Shown here piece by piece: positions 60,123 to 64,000 of a stretch of 64,000 nt of DNA. This stretch comes from Ricinus communis (Eukaryota; Streptophyta; Magnoliopsida; Malpighiales; Euphorbiaceae), in assembly GCF_019578655.1 (NCBI RefSeq), contig NC_063264.1, forward strand, positions 7,295,213 to 7,359,212. Direction: 5' to 3'. Both the position numbers and the translations under genes were made by a program. Positions within the stretch are counted from its first letter, which is position 1; the number at the start of each line of letters is the position of its first letter. The notes under the pieces were generated by a model that ran no database searches, was not told the DNA's origin, and worked only from the letters and a program-made list of their open reading frames with translations.

Positions 60123-62531
60123 TGTCACGACCCCACCCGTGGGCCCGTGACCGGCACTAGGGAATGGGTAGGCTTAAGGCCACCGAAACCCGTAGTAAGC
60201 CTGACACTCACTGATTTAAACAAATCTCAACTCAAATTTATATTATTAAAACCATAAATTATCTTAATAGTTACACGTTACAAAATTACTTCTGCCTACC
60301 GGAAAATACTAGGCGAGACCAAGCTCGGAAAATTTACAACCGATACATATACTAATTACTACTCATGGAGAATCTAAGATTTACCATTTTACATACCAAA
60401 TCAAATACTTCACCCGATGATGAAGGAGTTTCGGTTACTGAATAAGAGTCATGCGAGAGAACTAACGATCACGAATCGAAAACAATAAATGGAGACCTCG
60501 GTCTAGAGTGAGTTAAAATCATACATCTAAAACAGCTTCAAATATCTCAATGTCACATTCATTTAATTTTAAAATAATTAATAAATCACGCGAACCATAC
60601 GTGTCATGTTAAAACATATGTGTCATGCCATGCTTAAACAAAATTTATTCCAAAATAAATTTCCAATTAAATCCTACACACAATTAAATTAAATAATCAA
60701 TTTCCAACTTAAAATTTAATACTACTAATCAATTATAATACCAATTTTCTCAAAATTCTTTTATAAAAACATCCCTTATAATTTCTTCCAAAATTTTTCA
60801 ATATATAATTTTACTTATATAAATATGCATTTGGAAAAATTTTGAATAACCAAAATATAATCATTTCAAATTAAACCCAATAATAATGAGGCTAAAATTA
60901 ACTTAAATAAAAACTCATTATTAAATATATAAAAATTCCGGTGTTACATTCTCCCTAAAAAAATTCGAATTTCAATTTTAAAAGAAAAGGGCTTCACTTA
61001 CGACCGAAATTAATTAGGAACCTCTCAACTCCAACCCGTATTTCAGAGAACTTTCCTCGTGAAACTAAACTAAACCACAAGACTCATCAAGAAACCCTTA
61101 AATAAAACTGGCGAACTGAAAATCCACGATCCTCACTTACTACTTCTGAAACCAAATCTTCACTTAAATTCACACACCGAGGATCCAACACGAGCAAAGG
61201 ATCGAAAATATACTTCCTCAACTCGGACTTACAAACAACTGGATTTGACCTCGGAGAACATTACTAATACTTGGCGGCAAGTCCAACTTACATGTCACCT
61301 CACCAACTGCCGACAAAACCAAGGGTCTCCATAACCTTATTTTCTTACCGAGTCACATCACTTATGACATAACATCCATCCGATCGCATCAACCGACATA
61401 ACCCATGCCATCCCCGACACAAGATTCCTCCTTGACCGAAATCCAAAAGCCTCCCTTATAATCTAACATGGGGTCTATACCCACAGACTTACTCTCAAAG
61501 AACTCAACTCGTCATCCGGTAGAATTCTCAAGCTTACACTATTTACTTTGAAAAAATTTACTTATTTATTTACTTTATAATCATCAACGATAAAAACTTT
61601 ATTATCTTGAAAATACTTTTACAAAATCGTAAAATCTCTAGCCATTTTTCTTTATATAAAATTCTACAATATCGCTACCAGCGGTGATGATGCCCCTATC
61701 ACCAAGGGTTGCAATGCACAATGTATGATGCATGTCCTAAAATGAATTTATGTATGCCTAACGTTGAAATGCCATATGCATTCTTACGGGATCAAGTAAT
61801 ATTGTATTTTAAAACACTTGTTCTACTTAGAAAAATAAATAATGTTCGCTAAGTTTCTCCGGATTCTCGAGCGTCCGAAAATACTCCCGCCACCTTTCTT
61901 AAGCTTCTTACAATCACCAAAACTCAACCATAGAGCTCTGACATCTACTCGACTTCCGGTGCACTACTTTGCCGCTACTCAATAAGACGATGCCTGATGC
62001 GATGACGAGGCATTTCATGACATGACCGCAACCACGCCTACACTAAAACAGATCATGCAGTGCCCACCATCGAAACAACAATCAAAGCTTCTAAAGGCGG
62101 ACTGCACTAATCACTAAGAAACAAGACGAGTCTATCGCGCTTGATCTTCCCATCGCTACAAGCTTATTCTCAAAGACAAAGACCAAAGACAAGCTCACAA
62201 GAAAGGAAAGACCGACTCCTAACAGAGAAGGTCGAGACACTGAGTCAATGAAACAACAAGACAAACTTGATCCTAACTCCGCACAAGAAAAATCTTAACT
62301 TAGGTCGGAAGGAAAAACTAAACCTAAGCTCGATGACTTTGTCATTTATCAAGAGTTAAGGCAGTAAGAGTAAGCCTTCACCGAAATCCAAATATACAAT
62401 TATGACTATTTTATATTTGGTTAATTGTATATTTGGATTTGCGGGTTGGTAAGGCTTACTACGGGTTTCGGTGGCCTTAAGCCTACCCATTCCCTAGTGC
62501 CGGTCACGGGCCCCCAGAGTGGGTCGTGACA
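60123..62531 (-). mobile_element. Nested non-coding element with TG...CA ends and long terminal inverted repeats
   Basis: A 2409-bp insertion inside the 3' LTR of the surrounding element, bounded by the 5-bp duplication ACTTA (60118-60122 and 62532-62536). It starts TGTCACGACC and ends GGTCGTGACA. The outer about 80 bp are near-perfect inverted repeats (60123-60203 against 62450-62531, sharing 'gtgaccggcactagggaatg' and 'ggtaggcttaaggccaccga'). No coding capacity was found. Target size and TG/CA ends fit a solo LTR; the long inverted ends would fit a foldback or terminal-inverted-repeat element. The interior matches the repeat at 1-2360 in reverse orientation, hence the minus-strand assignment relative to that copy. 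Confidence 0.8.
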
Positions 62532-62582
62532 ACTTACAAGCAGATCGCAGAGTTGAAAATTGAAATTTTTCTAGTTGTATTA
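62532..62582 (+). repeat. 3' LTR of the LARD-like element, right remnant
   Basis: The last about 50 bp of the split LTR ('acttacaagcagatcgcaga' ... 'ctagttgtatta'), aligned with the end of LTR 1 at about 57868-57909. The terminal TTGTATCA has become TTGTATTA. Confidence 0.85.
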
Positions 62583-63053
62583 ATAAATATGGTTTTGATT
62601 TATATCTTCTAATCTGCCAACCACATTATCTGATATGTATTATACGTATTTTTTTTAGTTTTTTTTTCTTTTGTTCTCAAGTTCATACTTGTTCTTGTTA
62701 TTTAAAATGAACCCTACCTTTCATATGCTCTAATTGCCTAGTATAAATTTTGTACAAATGACTAAAGAGGTAGTTGAATATGCTTGATCAGATAAATTTT
62801 CAGTTAGACTAGTATACTAAATCATCTATAGACAAAACGAATTGCATAGTAATATATAGTATTATTTATTATTTGTTATATTTGTATTGGTTGGTTTTAA
62901 ATCATGAGTGGTTATTGATAATAAATAAAATAGCCAATGAAAATACAACATTTAATAAATAAAATAGTCAATAAAAATACAACCTTGGATGATATGCAAC
63001 TTGTGTGTTTTGTTCTTCCAGTTGTTTGGGTTACATATACACTAACAATATGC

Positions 63054-63620
63054 TTGTGCTAATGTATAATTATTGATAAGTTTATGGTATAAATTTTTAA
63101 TTTGAAATATCTTATTTTAATAAAAAGTATTACATTATAAAAAATAATCTTATTTAATTATTATTTTATTTTAATAACACTTAATATTATCATTTTATTT
63201 ATATAATTTTAAAATTTAATAGTTATAAAAAATAATTAGAAAATTCATAATAGATATATAATAAATTAGTGTAATTATGTAATCACTAATTTTTTATTAT
63301 ATTTAGTTATCATTTTATTTTAATAAGCATGTAGTAATATCATTGTGCTAATGCACAACTATTGATAATCTTATAATTTAAATTTTTAGGTATCTTATTT
63401 TAATTATAAATATATTATATTAGAAGAAAATATAATATTTAACTATTATTTTATTTTATTTTATAAGTACTTTATATTATCATTTTACTTCAATAACTTC
63501 AAAATTTAATGGTCATAAAAAATAAAAAAATAAAAATTTAGTAATGGCATTATATAATTACTAATCTTTTTTTATATTTAGCTACAATTTTATGTTAATA
63601 AGCACTTAATTCTACAATTT
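63054..63620. repeat. About 289-bp tandem duplication
   Basis: Two diverged copies start with 'ttgtgctaatg' at 63054 and 63343. Both contain, in order, 'attgataa', 'tatcttattttaat', 'attattttattttat', 'atattatcatttta' and 'aatttaatggtcata' or a near match. Confidence 0.65.
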
Positions 63621-63785
63621 TATTTAATTAGTATTTAATATTAAAATGTATTTAATATTATCATTTTATTTGATTAGTATTTAACATTATAAGTATTATA
63701 TAATAACATTAAAGTCATATTTTTTATTAAAATTTTATATAATGTGACTTTATAAAATATTGCCAAATAGAGTCCCATGGAAAAT

Positions 63786-63788
<3 letters not shown>

Positions 63789-63818
<30 letters not shown>
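63789..63818. repeat. (TA)n microsatellite
   Basis: About 15 TA units in the AT-rich end of the window. Confidence 0.9.
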
Positions 63819-63821
<3 letters not shown>

Positions 63822-64000
63822 ACATCTTGCATCAACTTAGAACAAGGCATGAAAAGTCCCATTTCAGCTAGGAATTACATGATTGGCGGTGCTTCTCATT
63901 TCCTTCTTTTCATACCGTATATTCAATGCTTAATCGGCTGAGTTAATTTTCATATGGCTTCTAATGCCCTTGATGTCTATTCACTAGATGTTAACATTTT

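Larger units (their letters stand above)
57490..62582 (+). mobile_element. Non-coding LTR retrotransposon (LARD-like), with a nested insertion
   Basis: LTR 1 (57490-57909) starts TGATACAA and ends TTGTATCA. LTR 2 starts at 59610 and ends at 62582 (TTGTATTA), split by the insertion 60123-62531. The 5-bp target duplication ATAAA is at 57485-57489 and 62583-62587. A polypurine tract ('gtggggggaaca') abuts LTR 2. The 1.7-kb internal region has no gag or pol and is mostly an AGATCT-rich repeat array. LTR 2, once the insertion is ignored, is about 140 bp longer than LTR 1, mainly from an extra block near 59650-59780. Confidence 0.88.
62588..64000. other. AT-rich region to window end, no gene seen
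   Basis: Contains a tandem duplication, a TA microsatellite and otherwise very AT-rich non-coding DNA. Confidence 0.45.

Noticed and set aside
1..64000. tRNA, rRNA or microRNA genes
   Set aside because: No cloverleaf with A/B boxes, rRNA block or convincing microRNA hairpin was recognised by eye; a covariance-model scan would be the decisive test.

Overview
This window is nuclear DNA of a flowering plant, most likely a eudicot. It is AT-rich, its genes are split by many GT-AG introns, and it carries plant transposable elements: a Ty1/copia retrotransposon, a TRIM, a Mutator-like element, MITE-like foldbacks and LTR elements without coding capacity. The exact taxon cannot be fixed from sequence alone. 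There are four well-supported multi-exon host genes, one intronless gene and one possible orphan terminal exon. Gene models were built by hand from splice sites and reading-frame continuity; each of the four multi-exon models closes in frame from ATG to stop.

Layout. 1-2360 is a copy of an LTR-like repeat family, followed by a possible last exon of an upstream gene (3277-3336). 4541-12623 (+) encodes the condensin I kleisin CAP-H in 13 exons; its introns host a long foldback element and a MITE. 16138-16719 (+) is an intronless DUF4408/DUF761 protein. 17-22 kb is AT-rich intergenic DNA with MITE remnants. Three genes then follow on the minus strand: an RNase III-like protein with two dsRNA-binding domains (RTL2-like, 22451-25175), the CCR4-NOT subunit NOT9/RCD1 (26238-31463), and a plastid-targeted GH13 starch-branching-enzyme-like protein (BE1/EMB2729 type, 32524-43959, 21 exons). 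From about 44.7 kb on, the window is almost all transposons: a degenerate copia element with CTTAT target duplication (44697-49772), a Mutator-like element with 9-bp target duplication and about 200-bp TIRs (51612-56139), and a non-coding LTR element (57490-62582) interrupted in its second LTR by another TG...CA element with long terminal inverted repeats (60123-62531).

The most interesting signal is in NOT9. Exon 2 is present twice in tandem (30056-30127 and 29941-30012). Both copies are 72 nt, in phase 0, with intact splice sites, about 85% identical and with only conservative protein changes. The intron between them is only 43 nt, probably too short to be spliced. This is the classic layout of mutually exclusive exons and would give two NOT9 isoforms. 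Second is a tandem TRIM array (five LTRs, three internal segments, AAGAG target duplication) inside a BE1 intron.

The genes act in separate processes: chromosome condensation (CAP-H), dsRNA processing (RTL2-like), mRNA decay and translation control (NOT9) and plastid carbohydrate metabolism (BE1). No operon-like or cluster logic is visible.
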